From Desulfatitalea sp. UBA4791 (GTDB lineage Bacteria > Desulfobacterota > Desulfobacteria > Desulfobacterales > Desulfosarcinaceae): a stretch of DNA of 64,000 nt. The translations under genes were made by a program, and so were the position numbers. Every line of letters starts with the position of its first letter. Positions within the stretch are counted from its first letter, which is position 1. This document shows, in pieces, positions 8,972 through 17,699 of the stretch. The DNA lies in the NCBI GenBank assembly GCA_002402905.1, contig DHGT01000015.1:1-64000 (forward strand). Reading direction: 5' to 3'. The notes beneath the pieces are model-generated. The model searched no databases and was not told the DNA's origin. It worked only from the letters and a program-made list of their open reading frames with translations.

Positions 8972-10596
8972 CCCTGATGGCATACGATCAGTCCAAGATT
9001 CTGCAGGCCATGCGGCAGCCGGAATTTTATCCCCATCCCGTCAGCCACCTCCACCAGTGCGAAACGCATATTTCGACGGTGTTTCTGACCGGATCGTTTG
9101 TCTACAAAATCAAAAAGCCGGTCAATCTCGGATTCCTGGATTTTACGACCCTCGAACAACGGCGTCATTTTTGTGAACGGGAAGTCATGCTGAACCGGAG
9201 GCTGTCCCGGGACGTCTATCTCGAAGTCGTTCCCATCACTCGGCAACCCTCCGGCTATCAGTTCCGCGGACCGGGCCATCCGGTCGAATATGCGGTCAAG
9301 ATGCGGCAGCTTGCCGAGGACGACGGCATGATCGAGAGGCTCAAGCGATCCGCCGTGACGGACGACGATATCGACGACCTCGCGCGACGCCTGGTTTCCT
9401 TCTACCGAGAGACCGCTACGGTCGCAAAGAACGGCATGATCGACGAGCGTCCGGACGCCGTGCCGCCCTGGCAGGAAAACTTCGACGTGCTTCGACCGTT
9501 TGTCGGGCGATACCTCGACCGAACCGCATTCGATGCCATCGAAACGGCGACACACCATTTTTTCAAATCGCGCCGACCGCTGTTCCAACGTCGGATCGAC
9601 GGCGGCAAGATCAAAGATTGCCACGGCGACCTGCGAAGCGATCACATCTACTTCACACCGGATGGCATCCAGATCATCGACTGCATCGAGTTCAATGACC
9701 GCTTCCGCTACCAGGACATCATCAGCGACCTGGCCTTCCTGGCCATGGACCTGGAAGATCAGGGTTTTATAGAAACCGCCCGCGCCATCATCCGTCAATA
9801 TGTCGAGCGAACCAGCGATGTGGCGTCCTTGCCCCTGCTCGATTTTTACAGGTGTTACCGTGCCATGGTGCGCTGCAAGGTGAGTTGCGTGCGAGCGTCC
9901 CAAATGACCCCAAACGCATTGGCGCATGACAATCCGCAAGCGGCCGCCGGGAGATACCTGGCCATGGCCCATGGCTACGCCGTGGCGTTCGGGCGTCGGG
10001 CCATCTGGATCGTTTTCGGACTTCCGGCAAGCGGGAAAAGCACCGTTGCCGCCGAGCTGGGAAGAATCTTGGGCATCGAAGTACTGCGATCGGATGTGAT
10101 CCGCAAGAAGCTGTTCTCGAAGGCGGGTGAAGGGGGCGGTTCGACGCCATTCGGCAAAGGCCTTTACACCCACACCGCGACCGCGGCGACCTATGAGGAG
10201 ATGTTCGCCCAGGCTGTGGATGGCCTGGACCGGGATGGGGGAGTCCTCCTGGACGCCACATTTGCCGACGCCGACAGGCGTTCCGAGGCCATTGCACTGG
10301 CCAGACGCAACAGTGCCATGCCCATACTGGTAGAGTGCAAGGCCTCCGATTCGGTGCTGGCCACCCGACTGCGCGAACGCGAAACCCAGCCGTCGTTATC
10401 GGATGCCCGCCTGCATCATCTCGATGAATTCAAAAAAAAATTCCAGCCGTACGCGTCGTCCGAAGGGGGCATCCACATGATCGCGAACACGGCGACGCCT
10501 TTGCCGCTGTCCGTCCAGCGGATCATGCTGACTTACATAGTGGACGGCACGCTCCAGAACCGCAGCGGTGATGACATCAAAGCGGACGGGCCTTGA
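8968..10596 (+). CDS. Fusion protein: aminoglycoside-phosphotransferase-like domain + P-loop kinase/ATPase domain
   Basis: 542 residues; starts at GTG 8968 overlapping the previous stop, or at ATG 8977. The N-terminal two thirds resembles the APH/choline-kinase fold of the COG2187 type, with VYKIKKPVNLGFLDFTT near the start and the catalytic-loop segment CHGDLRSDHIYF at about residues 217-228. The C-terminal part is a P-loop domain with FGLPASGKST at about 351-360, COG0645-like. Such fusions are common but their substrate is unknown; annotation as antibiotic resistance would be misleading. Its overlap with the L,D-transpeptidase gene suggests a cell-envelope link. Confidence 0.8.
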   Translation: MTLMAYDQSKILQAMRQPEFYPHPVSHLHQCETHISTVFLTGSFVYKIKKPVNLGFLDFTTLEQRRHFCEREVMLNRRLSRDVYLEVVPITRQPSGYQFRGPGHPVEYAVKMRQLAEDDGMIERLKRSAVTDDDIDDLARRLVSFYRETATVAKNGMIDERPDAVPPWQENFDVLRPFVGRYLDRTAFDAIETATHHFFKSRRPLFQRRIDGGKIKDCHGDLRSDHIYFTPDGIQIIDCIEFNDRFRYQDIISDLAFLAMDLEDQGFIETARAIIRQYVERTSDVASLPLLDFYRCYRAMVRCKVSCVRASQMTPNALAHDNPQAAAGRYLAMAHGYAVAFGRRAIWIVFGLPASGKSTVAAELGRILGIEVLRSDVIRKKLFSKAGEGGGSTPFGKGLYTHTATAATYEEMFAQAVDGLDRDGGVLLDATFADADRRSEAIALARRNSAMPILVECKASDSVLATRLRERETQPSLSDARLHHLDEFKKKFQPYASSEGGIHMIANTATPLPLSVQRIMLTYIVDGTLQNRSGDDIKADGP

Positions 10597-10646
10597 CGTG
10601 AACGGCCCATCCGCTTGTCGGGGTTGAGACGCGCTTCAGCCGCCGA

Positions 10647-10841
10647 TCAATCATCCACCCAGGAGATGCACTCCACGGGACATGAATCGATGGCTTCTTC
10701 GACGCAGTCATCCGTTGCCTTGGGGTTGATCACCTTGGCCTTCTGGGTATCATCGTCGAATTCGAAGACTTCCGGACACAGTTCGGAACAAGTTTGGCAT
10801 CCTTCGCACGCGTCTTCATCGATCTCAATGTGTTTGGCCAT
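10647..10841 (-). CDS. Ferredoxin, single [4Fe-4S] cluster type
   Basis: 64 residues, acidic. Cysteines at 12, 15 and 18 with CP at 54-55 give the usual cluster ligands (CEGCQTC ... SCP); additional Cys at 22, 46 and 58 could form a disulfide or support a different cluster. A small cytoplasmic electron carrier of the kind used with oxidoreductases such as IorAB, encoded elsewhere in the window. A good AAGGAGG site precedes it on the minus strand at about 10848-10854. It is separated from the upstream adenosine-kinase gene by a terminator and so is probably a stand-alone gene. Confidence 0.9.
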   Translation of the reverse strand: MAKHIEIDEDACEGCQTCSELCPEVFEFDDDTQKAKVINPKATDDCVEEAIDSCPVECISWVDD

Positions 10842-10873
10842 GGCCTCCTCCTTTAAAGATTCTGCTGGTTAAT

Positions 10874-10898
10874 GAAAAAAACTCGGATGAACCGAGTT
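10874..10898 (-). terminator. Rho-independent terminator
   Basis: On the minus strand AACTCGG - TTCAT - CCGAGTT forms a 7-bp stem with 5-nt loop followed by a run of T (complement of the A-run at 10875-10881). It sits just after the end of the adenosine-specific kinase gene and before the ferredoxin gene. Confidence 0.8.
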
Positions 10899-10937
10899 CT
10901 TAAAAATCTCAGGCAGCGTGACCGTCCGTATCGAAGA

Positions 10938-11420
10938 TTACATTTTGTATCCGATGGCCCTCAAGAAGGATTTACGTTTGGCAATCTCTTCGTCGCCCTC
11001 TATCCCTTTGGTTCGAAACCCGTCGACAGCCCCCAGGATGCCGCGCCCCATTTCCGTTTCCGCCACGATCACCTCCACCGGATTGGCGGTTGCGCAGAAC
11101 ACGCGGCACACCTCGGGCACACGCTTGACCGCATTGAGCACATTGACGGGAAACATGTCGCGCATAAAAATGATGAAGCTGTGCCCGGCTCCCAAATTCA
11201 ATGCGTTCTTCTGGGCGAGGGCGATCAAACCGTCGTCCGTGCCGGCGAAACGGACCAGGCAGACGTCGGATGCCTCGCAGAAGGCCACGCCGAATTTAGC
11301 GCCCGGCACCGTATTGACCATGGCTTCGTAAAGATCTTCGACCGTTTTGATAAAATGCGAATGGCCTAAAATGAAATTGAGTTGTTCTGGGTTTTCAATG
11401 GGGATGGTTTTGATTTCCAC
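10938..11420 (-). CDS. Adenosine-specific kinase family protein
   Basis: 160 residues covering the complete family. Recognisable blocks are HSHFIKTVEDLYEAMV, GVAFCEASDVCLVRF, GHSFIIFMRDMFPVNVLNAV and VFCATANPVEVIVAET, ending in RGILGAVDGF. Members bind AMP/adenosine; the kinase activity assigned to archaeal homologues is not established for bacterial ones. Stand-alone gene with its own terminator at 10874-10898. Confidence 0.85.
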   Translation of the reverse strand: MEIKTIPIENPEQLNFILGHSHFIKTVEDLYEAMVNTVPGAKFGVAFCEASDVCLVRFAGTDDGLIALAQKNALNLGAGHSFIIFMRDMFPVNVLNAVKRVPEVCRVFCATANPVEVIVAETEMGRGILGAVDGFRTKGIEGDEEIAKRKSFLRAIGYKM

Positions 11421-11518
11421 GGCAGCGCTCCTGATCTGGATGTTGAATCACCTGTGGATGGCATGGCTCCTGACGGGACGGACAAGATCGACTGGACCCC
11501 AATATGGCACAAATCCGC

Positions 11519-13066
11519 TCAGGCTGCAATTTGTGATAGCGCATCGCGGTCATTCCGATCCAACAACGGCCGCTCCAAGGCACGGTTGTAAAGATCGACC
11601 ATCTGGCGTGCCGTCCCTTCGGGAGCGAAACGCACCAGGCTCTGGGCCATGATGCGTGTTACCTGGGCCGCTCGGACCGCGCAGGGCTGCCGGTAAAAGG
11701 CCATGGCCTGATCCATTGCCCAGAAAAATCCGGCCGCATCAAAATGCTTGAACAAGAAACCCGATCCGCAGTTGTCCTGGGGTCTCAAATCCTCCACGCA
11801 ATCGTGGATCGCGCCCGCATCGTGACCCACCGTCAAGGTGCCGTAGCGCTGTCCGATTTTACAAGGCAGCGCACAAGGGTCCAAATAGAGCGGCATGAGG
11901 ACGAATTCCGCGCCGGCATAGGCCAGCCGGTAGAGCCGGGCATCGAAATCACAAACCACGGCACGATCCTCAAGGTGCCGTAGACGAATCAATGCGCGCA
12001 TCTGTTCCTGAAAGTCGCCGTCCGCAACAAAAACGATCTGAAGCCGTTGCTCACGGAAACGTTCCAGCACATCCGGAAGGATGTCGGCCATGAGCCGACT
12101 GCCCGGTCGCGCGGCATCCAGGCGAGTGGGCCAAAAGCACAACGGGGCTGCGGAATCCATGGGCAGATGCAGCAATTCCTGGATGTAGAGCTTATTATGC
12201 AGTTTGGCGGCAAAGTGGGTATCCGGTCCATAAGGCCGCATCAGGGTGCGGTCGGTGGCCGGGTTGAACGAGGCGTCCGGTGTCGGAGACACGGCGTGGA
12301 GGCATCCTGCTGTTCGTTTGTTTTGAAGTTCGACCTTCAACCAACCACCGACGTGGTTGTTCCTTTCATCGGTCAATGTATCCAGGTAGGTTGGGCTGAG
12401 GATGTGGGCCAGATGGCTGGCGAACAGGCCGCTGGTCAGCACGTCTATGGGGTTGGTCTCTCTCGTCTCCTGATAGTTGACGGGCATTCGGCCGAAAAAG
12501 CAGTGCTGCCAGAAGGATGCGACGTCGATGCCGCGATCTTCGATGGTGGACATCAGCAGCTGCGGAGAATCCATGCGGTACATCGTAAACAGACAGCGAA
12601 TGCCCATGCTCCGGGCCATGGGCGGAATCAACCCGGTCATCCAGTCGTAGCAATGGATCAGGTCCGGTCGGACTTCCGGAATGATACGGTTGATCACTTC
12701 CCGCTGAAAGTTCAGGGCGATGCGTATATTCTCCCAATCCGTGGAGAGAAACAGTCTGGGGTGATAGTAGAACGATCGATCCTCGGCGAGATGGAGACGG
12801 CTTTCGGGAAGCGCCTGCCGGCGTTTGTGGATATCGATCCCCGCCGCACGCTTGGCGTTCGCCTTGAATAGGTTGCGATAGTTGGGCATGGCCAGGTGCA
12901 CATCCACGCCCAACTCGAGAAGCATGTGGATGTGTGCCGCGCAGATATCACCCAACCCGCCCGCCCGGGCCGAAATCGTGCCGGAAGCCGGTGCCATGCC
13001 TGTGGGCAGGAAGGTCACCTCGGGCGTCACGACGAGTATTCGGGGGGTAGCGGTGGATGTATCCAT
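11519..13066 (-). CDS. Glycogen/starch synthase-like glycosyltransferase (GT5)
   Basis: 515 residues, near GlgA length. The N-terminus RILVVTPEVTF with SARAGGLGDICAAH corresponds to the GT5 ADP-glucose-binding start (KxGGL type). In the C-terminal Rossmann domain the normally conserved SRFEPCGL block reads LYLDPCALP, so the catalytic-region Glu is replaced by Asp, followed by RYGTLTVGHDAGAIHD, which matches the family's KYGTLPVVRRTGGLAD position. It probably elongates storage glucan, complementing glgP at 4964, but the altered motif leaves activity and sugar donor open. The ribosome-binding site is on the minus strand near 13072-13078 (AAGAGGAGG). Confidence 0.75.
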   Translation of the reverse strand: MDTSTATPRILVVTPEVTFLPTGMAPASGTISARAGGLGDICAAHIHMLLELGVDVHLAMPNYRNLFKANAKRAAGIDIHKRRQALPESRLHLAEDRSFYYHPRLFLSTDWENIRIALNFQREVINRIIPEVRPDLIHCYDWMTGLIPPMARSMGIRCLFTMYRMDSPQLLMSTIEDRGIDVASFWQHCFFGRMPVNYQETRETNPIDVLTSGLFASHLAHILSPTYLDTLTDERNNHVGGWLKVELQNKRTAGCLHAVSPTPDASFNPATDRTLMRPYGPDTHFAAKLHNKLYIQELLHLPMDSAAPLCFWPTRLDAARPGSRLMADILPDVLERFREQRLQIVFVADGDFQEQMRALIRLRHLEDRAVVCDFDARLYRLAYAGAEFVLMPLYLDPCALPCKIGQRYGTLTVGHDAGAIHDCVEDLRPQDNCGSGFLFKHFDAAGFFWAMDQAMAFYRQPCAVRAAQVTRIMAQSLVRFAPEGTARQMVDLYNRALERPLLDRNDRDALSQIAA

Positions 13067-13170
13067 AAACGACCTCCTCTTGTGACCCTACATGAAAACA
13101 AGACGATGGTATGCACCCTGGGCCACCTTTGCTAAGGGGTGTTATACGGTCGGCACGCCTCCGTGATTAT

Positions 13171-13683
13171 CTATGCCATCATTTCCGAAAATTGTTGGTA
13201 TGCGACTTGATTGAGCATCTCCCTTACGGTTTTCAGATCAAAGGGTTTGTACAGAAAACCATCCACGGTGGTGGAGGCACCAATACGCTCCGCCAGATCA
13301 TCAGTGCAATGTCCAGTCATGAGGATGACCTTGATACCAAAACAGTGCCTTTTGGCGGCCTCCGCCAATTCATAGCCATCCATGCCCGGCATTTCGAAAT
13401 CGGTGAGCAGGATATCGTAATGGGCGGCTTTCAGCTGGCACAAAGCCCCTATCCCGTCCTCCGCCGTTGCGGTCTGATATCCCAAATGGTCAAGCAATTC
13501 GGCGGTGAGAGACAAAACACAAGCATTGTCATCTACGATGAGTACGCGCTTAGGCCCTGGTTCCATGCCCAAGTCCCGATCCCTGGCCGCTGTCAAGGCA
13601 CCTTGCGCCACCGCTTCGCCGGGCAACGCTCCTAAACAGGTCTGCCGGGTCTGAAAGCTCCTCCCGAAACCACTGACTGCCAT
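13171..13683 (-). CDS. Stand-alone response regulator receiver protein
   Basis: 170 residues from ATG 13683, chosen because AAAGGAGC lies 7 nt upstream; an in-frame start at 13737 lacks a site. A roughly 45-residue N-terminal extension precedes one receiver domain (RVLIVDDNACVLSL, phospho-acceptor Asp in LLTDFEMPGMDG, Thr in LMTGH, Lys in YKPFD). There is no output domain. It lies next to the dual-receiver hybrid kinase and its neighbours, and may act as a phosphate shuttle. Its promoter region holds two copies of the 18-bp ATGGGTA-N4-TRCCYAT box. Confidence 0.85.
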   Translation of the reverse strand: MAVSGFGRSFQTRQTCLGALPGEAVAQGALTAARDRDLGMEPGPKRVLIVDDNACVLSLTAELLDHLGYQTATAEDGIGALCQLKAAHYDILLTDFEMPGMDGYELAEAAKRHCFGIKVILMTGHCTDDLAERIGASTTVDGFLYKPFDLKTVREMLNQVAYQQFSEMMA

Positions 13684-13834
13684 GTCGCCGCTCCTTTCCC
13701 CCCTTCTATCCGACTGGATGGTGGGGGCGAACATCAAGCCGATGAAAGCGCACCCTATTCAATCCTTATTGTGTTTATATGTGACAAGCAGGCAAGGAAC
13801 AATCGGCATAACTGCTCAATTGGCCATTGTCCAT

Positions 13835-13852
13835 ATGGGTATTTTTACCTAC
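13835..13852. promoter_or_regulatory. Inverted-repeat box A of the signalling cluster (7-4-7)
   Basis: ATGGGTA-TTTT-TACCTAC. Half-sites resemble the NarL/NarP heptamer (TACYYMT) arranged tail-to-tail with a 4-bp spacer. Lies in the gap between the receiver gene (minus strand) and the small ORF at 14004 (plus strand), 38 bp centre-to-centre from box B. Confidence 0.5.
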
Positions 13853-13872
13853 GGCGATCAAAGAGATCCTGC

Positions 13873-13890
13873 ATGGGCAGAAATACCCAT
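13873..13890. promoter_or_regulatory. Inverted-repeat box B of the signalling cluster (7-4-7)
   Basis: ATGGGCA-GAAA-TACCCAT, an almost perfect inverted repeat with the same 7-4-7 geometry as boxes A, C and D. Its reverse complement, ATGGGTATTTCTGCCCAT, differs from box D at one position only. Confidence 0.55.
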
Positions 13891-14003
13891 CATTTTTAAC
13901 TTCGAATGGTCATAAGTGCGAATGGCACGCTTCCCGTTTTTCGCGTAGAAAATTAATAATGCCTTGAATTTTTCTACCTGTAACGCGGCATCGAGGAGGA
14001 TGT

Positions 14004-14213
14004 ATGCAGGAAACGGGAAGGCCAAGCGGTATCGAACAACTGGTGGAAAGATGGCGCACCGATTTCAGACGTCCGGAAAATACGAATTTCTACAACGAAA
14101 TCGACTATAAAAAGGCAGAGAGAAAATACATCAAGCTCTGTCTCGACGGTCGTGTGGAGAATTCCACCGATGGAGAGCGGCCCTCATCCATGTCCAGGGA
14201 GGGTCATGCGTGA
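14004..14213 (+). CDS. Small hypothetical protein
   Basis: 69 residues, charged, no membrane segment or Cys. A good GAGGAGG site lies a few nt upstream (about 13993-13999), which is the main reason for accepting it. The middle (FYNEIDYKKAERKYIKLCLDG) is helical and basic. It ends 12 bp before the convergent hybrid-kinase gene and lies downstream of boxes A and B, so it may belong to the same regulon. No family recognised. Confidence 0.5.
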   Translation: MQETGRPSGIEQLVERWRTDFRRPENTNFYNEIDYKKAERKYIKLCLDGRVENSTDGERPSSMSREGHA

Positions 14214-14225
14214 AGACCTCTCGGT

Positions 14226-17192
14226 TCAGCGAACCCTTTGATGATGTTGTGTTTGGATGTTACCCGAACAGGCCGCCTGGATGCTTTTGATCAGCTCTTC
14301 CGGGGAGACCTCCTTGGACAGGCAATCCCGGGCGCCGGCTTTTAACATGGCATTTTTGATGTTCGGATCCTTATGCATGGTAAGGCCGACAATGCACATG
14401 CCGGGAAATAGCCGGCTGATTTCCATGCTCGCATCGATGCCGTTCATTACCGGCATGCTGAAATCCATCAACACCACGTCGGGTTTCAATTCTGCCGCCA
14501 GGCGAACCGCTTGCCGACCATCGGCGGCCGCGCCCACGACATGGAATAAATTCTGTTCTGCCAGCAGTTTCGCCAAGCCGTCGCGCATCAAATCATGATC
14601 GTCGGCGAGAAGGACCCTGATGACACCTGATGTTTTAGATGGCGAAAGCGGAACAGGATGTCCCGCGCTCGATACCTTCAGGATTTGGCCGTGAACGGGC
14701 AGGGTGTTTGAATCGGATGCGCTGGGAACATCTCTGGGAACCGTCAACGTCACGCGGAATCCACGGTCGGCCTCGCTCGCGACCCGCATGCAACCGCCTA
14801 AGAATTTCACCCTTTCCTCGATGTCGAACAAACCGAAGGAGATGTTCTTCTCCCTTTTTTCTTTCAACGCCTGTTCATCGCAACCCCGCCCGTAATCTTT
14901 GACGGCGATCACCACTTGTGAACCCTCTCCCCGCACTTCGATGGAGGCCGTTTTTTCACCCGAGTGCTTGATGACGTTGAACAACAACTCCCGAATCGAG
15001 CGGATCAGTAGTGAAGAGAGCACCGAGGAGTGAATACAGGGGTCGGAGAGAACATCCAAAGCCACGTCCAGCTCGTACATCTCTTTCATCTGCCGACGGA
15101 GGTATTCCAGGCCGGTGAGAAAATCGTATTGTGAACTCAAAGGCCTCAACTCACGGGCCAGATTTCGGCAGCGATCGATGCCCTCGCCGATCAGGCGGAT
15201 CATGGAGACCAGATTCTGGGTGATGTCGCCACTTTTCGCCAACATGCTGAGTTTGAGCTTCAAATAGGCGAGCATCTGCTGAAAGTCGTCGTGGAGGACG
15301 CCGGCCAGGCGCTGGCGTTCGCTTTCTTCCGCCTTGGACAACTCCATGGCCAGTTGTTGGATATACACGGCCCGTTGCTCGGCAAGCTTCGTGCGTTCGA
15401 CGAGGGCTTTGTTGAGGTCGTTGAGCATCTCCTGGTCTTGTTTGCTTTTCGTAATGTCACTGACCAGCGCCATCATCTGGGCCGGCCCGCCGGCGGGGTC
15501 CGACAGCAGGGAGACAAACTTGTGAACCCAGATCGGATGACCATCTTTGTGAACATATCGATTTTCGATCTCGAAAAAGGGGCGCTTCCCCGCCCTGAGG
15601 CGATCGATTTTCAACAGATTGGAGTCTCGATCTTCCGGATGGAGGATATCGGAGACCGCGATGCGCCGCAGGTCCTTCTCCGTATAGCCGACCAGGTTGC
15701 AAAACGCCTGATTACACCGAATAAAACGCTCCTCTGAATCGATCAACGCAATGCCGGTGGGTGCATTTTCAAAGGCCTTGCGGAAACGCTCCTCGTTCCT
15801 GTGGCGCTCTTCTTCGATCCCCTGGCGCTCCTTTTCGGCGCGCTTTCTCAGCAACGTCTCCCAAATGGTCGGGGCCAAAGACTCGAGCATCTCCTGTTCC
15901 ACCGAACTGTAACCGCCCTCGCGATTGGCCAGGGCGATCATGCCCACCAACCCACCCTGGCGAAAAAAGGGCATGCCTAAAAATGAGCTGATCGATGGAT
16001 GACCGGCCGGAAGCGGCACATGGTTTTCCCGGTCTGCAACGTCATTGATGAAGAACGCCTTGCCTTCCTCGATCGTGCGTCCATAGATACATCGTTTCTG
16101 GAAATCCAGGGGAAGCGCGCCGTGGCCCTCTTTGTCGATCATTCGGCAGACCTGCCGCCCGGTCTGGCTGATCGCGATGTCGTGGAAGAGCTCGTCCGTA
16201 CCGACCTCTCCGATGAAGCCGATTCGACTTCCCGTGGCTTCCTGGGCCGCGGCGATACAGACCTCACCGAGGGCCGATTCGGTCGCACCGCTGAGCGCCT
16301 GTTCAAAAATCCGATTGATGCCCTCGATCAGTTTATTCTTGTGGTACCTTTTCAACTCCGCCTGTTTACGTTCGGTGATATCGATGGCATAGGTGAGGCA
16401 GACTTCGCGATCGATGGGAATCCACCACTTGTCCCAAAATCGACCATGATAGGCGATCTCCGGCGTCTCGATCGCTTCGCCATGCGTAAATGCATGGTCT
16501 ACCCTGCAGAAGTGGCATTCACGTTGGGGTTCCTCATTGACACCTGCTTTACCCCCCAATTTAAAGCGTCGCCAGCAATGGGTCCCCACCCGGGCACCCA
16601 TTCGTTGGGCGATCTGGTTGGCCGCCATGACCATGCGATCCCGTCGGATCATCATGGCCGGATAGGGCAGGCTATCGAGCAGCAACTCGTTGAGCCTGGC
16701 AACCTTGCGCAAATTGACTTTCAGGCGCCTCTCCCGGGCCGCCTGACCGATGACGGCCGGCAACAAGAGAAAGAAATCGGCGCTTTTGACCAGGTAGTCC
16801 TGGGCCCCGAGCTTCATGGCCTGTACCGCGATACGCTCATCACCCTGCCCGGTGATCATGATGACCGGGATATCGCATCCCATCTGTTTGAGGTTGTCCA
16901 GAAATTCGATACCGGTCATACCCGGCATTAAAAAGTCGACGAGAATAATGTCGGGATCAATGCTGTCCAGCGCGTCTATGCATTCGGCGGCATCGGATGC
17001 ATGGCAGACGGCGGTGTCCGGCAGCTCTTTGCAGATCGCGCGTTTCATCAACTCAAAATGAGCGTCTTCATCCTCGACGATCAAAACCCTGATGGGATCT
17101 GAATCCAGCGTTGCCGGCGTCAGCTCATCGGGTTGCCGTTCGGTCTCGCCGGGTCCGGCATGACCCGAAGAGAGGATCGGTTGCGCTCTCAT
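14226..17192 (-). CDS. Hybrid sensor histidine kinase: REC-PAS-GAF-PAS-HisKA_3-HATPase-REC
   Basis: 988 residues, no membrane segment, so cytoplasmic. Order: receiver (about 34-150, Asp86 in ILVDFLMPGMTG); a PAS-like region with three clustered Cys around residues 205-235; GAF (about 300-430); PAS (about 465-590, ending VSDITKSKQ); HisKA_3 with the phospho-His in AGVLHDDFQQ near 633; HATPase_c (DYGRGCD, SFGLFDIEERV); C-terminal NarL-type receiver without helix-turn-helix (LLADDHDLMRDGL, LMDFSMPVMNG, about 860-975). The AAGGAGG site is 9 nt before the start. A HisKA_3 kinase normally phosphorylates NarL/LuxR regulators, such as the one at 19671. A half-site TACCCAT lies upstream at 17220-17226. 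Confidence 0.88.
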   Translation of the reverse strand: MRAQPILSSGHAGPGETERQPDELTPATLDSDPIRVLIVEDEDAHFELMKRAICKELPDTAVCHASDAAECIDALDSIDPDIILVDFLMPGMTGIEFLDNLKQMGCDIPVIMITGQGDERIAVQAMKLGAQDYLVKSADFFLLLPAVIGQAARERRLKVNLRKVARLNELLLDSLPYPAMMIRRDRMVMAANQIAQRMGARVGTHCWRRFKLGGKAGVNEEPQRECHFCRVDHAFTHGEAIETPEIAYHGRFWDKWWIPIDREVCLTYAIDITERKQAELKRYHKNKLIEGINRIFEQALSGATESALGEVCIAAAQEATGSRIGFIGEVGTDELFHDIAISQTGRQVCRMIDKEGHGALPLDFQKRCIYGRTIEEGKAFFINDVADRENHVPLPAGHPSISSFLGMPFFRQGGLVGMIALANREGGYSSVEQEMLESLAPTIWETLLRKRAEKERQGIEEERHRNEERFRKAFENAPTGIALIDSEERFIRCNQAFCNLVGYTEKDLRRIAVSDILHPEDRDSNLLKIDRLRAGKRPFFEIENRYVHKDGHPIWVHKFVSLLSDPAGGPAQMMALVSDITKSKQDQEMLNDLNKALVERTKLAEQRAVYIQQLAMELSKAEESERQRLAGVLHDDFQQMLAYLKLKLSMLAKSGDITQNLVSMIRLIGEGIDRCRNLARELRPLSSQYDFLTGLEYLRRQMKEMYELDVALDVLSDPCIHSSVLSSLLIRSIRELLFNVIKHSGEKTASIEVRGEGSQVVIAVKDYGRGCDEQALKEKREKNISFGLFDIEERVKFLGGCMRVASEADRGFRVTLTVPRDVPSASDSNTLPVHGQILKVSSAGHPVPLSPSKTSGVIRVLLADDHDLMRDGLAKLLAEQNLFHVVGAAADGRQAVRLAAELKPDVVLMDFSMPVMNGIDASMEISRLFPGMCIVGLTMHKDPNIKNAMLKAGARDCLSKEVSPEELIKSIQAACSGNIQTQHHQRVR

Positions 17193-17249
17193 GGCATCCC
17201 ACCTCCTTCTTTAAAGAGATACCCATAGGTCCGCTGCAGGATATGTCTA

Positions 17250-17699
17250 TCAAGCATCGAGCGCGGGCGATTCATTGATGATCATCCAGTAAAAATCGAT
17301 CTGGCGGATCTTCTCCTCAAACTCCTTGAATCCCACCGGCTTGGTGAGATAGCTGTTGGCATATTGACTGTATGCACGGGCCATATCCTCCTCCCGCTCC
17401 GAGGTGGTCAACATGATCACCGGGATCTGCCGGAGAAGGGGATGGGATTTGATCTGGGTCAGCACCTCGATCCCGTCGATACCTGGGAGTTTGATATCCA
17501 GCAGCACCAGGCCCGGAGCAGGATATTTATCTTTGTCGGTGTACTTGCCCCGATTGAGAAGATAATCCAGGGCCTGCTCGCCATCGCCGACGATGTCGAC
17601 CCGATTGGCATTTCCTGACTTGCGAATGGCACGATAGGTGAGTTGGGCGTGGGCCTCTTCATCTTCGACGATTAAAATACTAGCCGGTTGACAGGTCAT
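17250..17699 (-). CDS. Single-domain response regulator (Rcp1-like)
   Basis: 149 residues, one receiver domain: ILIVEDEEAHAQL, phospho-Asp in GLVLLDIKLPGIDG, Thr pair in MLTTSEREED, Lys in YLTKPVGF. This is the subtype typically paired with CHASE/phytochrome-like kinases. Its start codon overlaps the kinase stop by 4 bp (ATGA, 17696-17699), so the two are translationally coupled and almost certainly partners. No output domain. Confidence 0.9.
   Translation of the reverse strand: MTCQPASILIVEDEEAHAQLTYRAIRKSGNANRVDIVGDGEQALDYLLNRGKYTDKDKYPAPGLVLLDIKLPGIDGIEVLTQIKSHPLLRQIPVIMLTTSEREEDMARAYSQYANSYLTKPVGFKEFEEKIRQIDFYWMIINESPALDA

Noticed and set aside
8968..10596. Aminoglycoside resistance gene
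   Set aside because: The APH-like domain is the COG2187 type fused to a P-loop domain; such fusions are chromosomal housekeeping or envelope genes, not known resistance determinants.
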